Positions 62,836 through 64,000 of a DNA stretch of 64,000 bases are shown one piece after another (the first letter of the stretch is position 1; the number at the start of each line of letters is the position of its first letter). A program made the position numbers and the translations under genes. The notes below the pieces were generated by a model that was not told where the DNA came from, ran no database searches, and worked only from the letters and a program-made list of their open reading frames with translations. This DNA is from Agelaius tricolor (lineage: Eukaryota; Chordata; Aves; Passeriformes; Icteridae), in assembly GCA_023055355.1 (NCBI GenBank), contig JALJCS010000001.1, positions 99,991,381-100,055,380 of the forward strand. Reading direction: 5' to 3'.

Positions 62836-64000
62836 TCTACAAAGAGCCTGACTGGAGGCTCAGTAACCTCCTTGTAAGACTTCCTGCTCAGCGGCAGGAC
62901 TGAAGTCCCCCATGCCTTCCTCCCACACTGAGAGCTCTGCAGTCACTCTTGGTGCATTGGGCTACCCTTGCAGTGTTATTGGTGCCCATAGGGAAGAGGA
63001 ACAAGGGTTAAACATCTGTGAGCTGGGCAAGCCTGCTGGGCCCTGGGTAGAATCCCAGATCCTTGCTCTGACAGTGAAGCTGACAGACAAGCCTCTGAGG
63101 ACATCAGGTTGGTTTGGTGTAAGGCCCTGGAGCTCACTCAATGAGTCTTTTGGAAGGATTTAACGTTATTTTTTGAAGTTTGAGTTAGATGCAAGGGAGA
63201 CACTGACAAGATATTCTCAAGAGGGCAAACAAAAACTTTACTGTCAAACTTCAGAAAATCTGGGAACTTTTTAATGTTAGAGCAGCATTAAATCAACATA
63301 AAGCGTTTCACAAAGCGTTAATTTAGTAAACTCTAAGCCCATCCCACTTAGCAAACTCCAACCCATCTGACTTTAAGTTACTCAAACTTTGAGAAGAAGG
63401 AATTAGAAGAAAGAGAGAAGAGATATAGAAAAGAACAAATACAGGTACCACTTCTGGTTCCAGTGGTGTTCACCTGAGAGAAATTCTAAGAGGATGTAGG
63501 GTCAAGACCTGTGTGTGCCTTGTGCTCTGGCTTACATACCCATTAGCTTTCCTGGGCCCTTCCCTTAGGAGGGACTTTGGTCATTTTGCCACTTGGGAGC
63601 TGGGTTAGGGGCTCAGGGTTGGAGTGTGGAGCATTGCCTCCCACATGCCAGGGTTTGGCCCCACGGCTGGAATCCAGCCCCTGGGGGTGCAGGGTGTGTG
63701 GAGCAGGGCAGCACCTTGCCAGGGCAAGACCTGACCTGCCCCTTTCCCCACACATGTGCCTGAAATGTTTCAAGCCAGCAATTTCCACCAGCTCTGGGCT
63801 GAGCTGCCTCTGAGGGTCTCTTGAAGAACCTTGTTGCCTTCAGCAATTCACTGAGCAGCTGCATGTCTGCTGGTCCATCACATGTTTCCAGCCTCTCCTG
63901 TCTCAACAGCCCACCCATCCCTACCTGTGGGGTGATGGCCTCTGGCCCTTTCTCAGCTTCTTCTCCACATGTGCTTGTGCAATATTCTGCCTGATGGTGG
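62836..64000 (-). mobile_element. GC-richer repeat-like block, possibly LTR/ERV, runs off the window
   Basis: From about 62.84 kb the sequence becomes GC-richer and less AT-simple up to the window end. On the minus strand there is a TATA-like gggtatgtaag near 63536, an agtaaag polyadenylation-like string near 63240, and short enhancer-like tandem repeats (63324-63372). The wording cttgtgctctggcttacata followed by ccttcccttaggagggactt is familiar from songbird LTR sequences. The overlapping open frames (63543-63918) show no known domain. Neither terminus can be fixed because the block is not closed inside the window. Confidence 0.35.
63324..63372. repeat. 24-25 bp imperfect tandem duplication
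   Basis: Two units, tagtaaactctaagcccatc... and tagcaaactccaacccatct..., lie head to tail (63324-63348 and 63349-63372). Short duplicated units of this kind are frequent in LTR enhancers. Confidence 0.75.

Overview
The window looks like a gene-poor, AT-rich stretch of a songbird (passerine) nuclear genome. The main evidence is the interspersed repeats. Several fragments of the bird CR1 LINE are present, ending in the family's short tandem tail (acagaatcatagaatca when read on the opposite strand). One complete solo LTR (54262-54658) has a sequence I recall as typical of songbird endogenous retroviruses, flanked by a perfect 6-bp target duplication. There is no bacterial gene organisation, ribosomal RNA, tRNA gene, CRISPR array or operon. 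The open reading frames are short (almost all under 110 codons) and none shows a recognisable cellular protein domain. The longer ones lie in a CTTT microsatellite or in GC-rich repeat-like islands. I read the window as intergenic or deep intronic DNA.

Layout. 1-16 kb: non-coding background with a long CTTT microsatellite (2551-2735) beside a CR1 3' end (2762-2918), a CR1 reverse-transcriptase relic (7435-7853, minus) and a GC-richer, probably LTR-derived island (14.03-14.56 kb). 16-24 kb: an old, decayed CR1-type polymerase relic (16100-16830, plus), then three CR1 3' pieces on the minus strand. 24-33 kb: nothing recognisable except simple repeats and one exon-like or conserved-element-like segment (27840-27995). 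33-42 kb: two more CR1 copies, simple repeats, and a candidate solo LTR (41870-42212) holding a perfect 23-bp hairpin. 42-54 kb: mostly empty, with a 36-bp tandem duplication, a possible RFX site and a GC-rich island (50.7-51.25 kb). 54-57.6 kb: the clearest LTR, then a CpG-rich island and an ERV-like segment ending in an LTR-like unit with a primer-binding-like site. 57.6-64 kb: empty until a second GC-richer, repeat-like block from about 62.84 kb to the window end.

No genes are seen working together. The features with most biological content are relics of retroelements. Their LTR promoters, the CpG-rich island and the exon-like segment are the places where regulatory or transcribed function could hide. 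All family assignments come from reading the sequence against remembered consensus patterns, without database searches.
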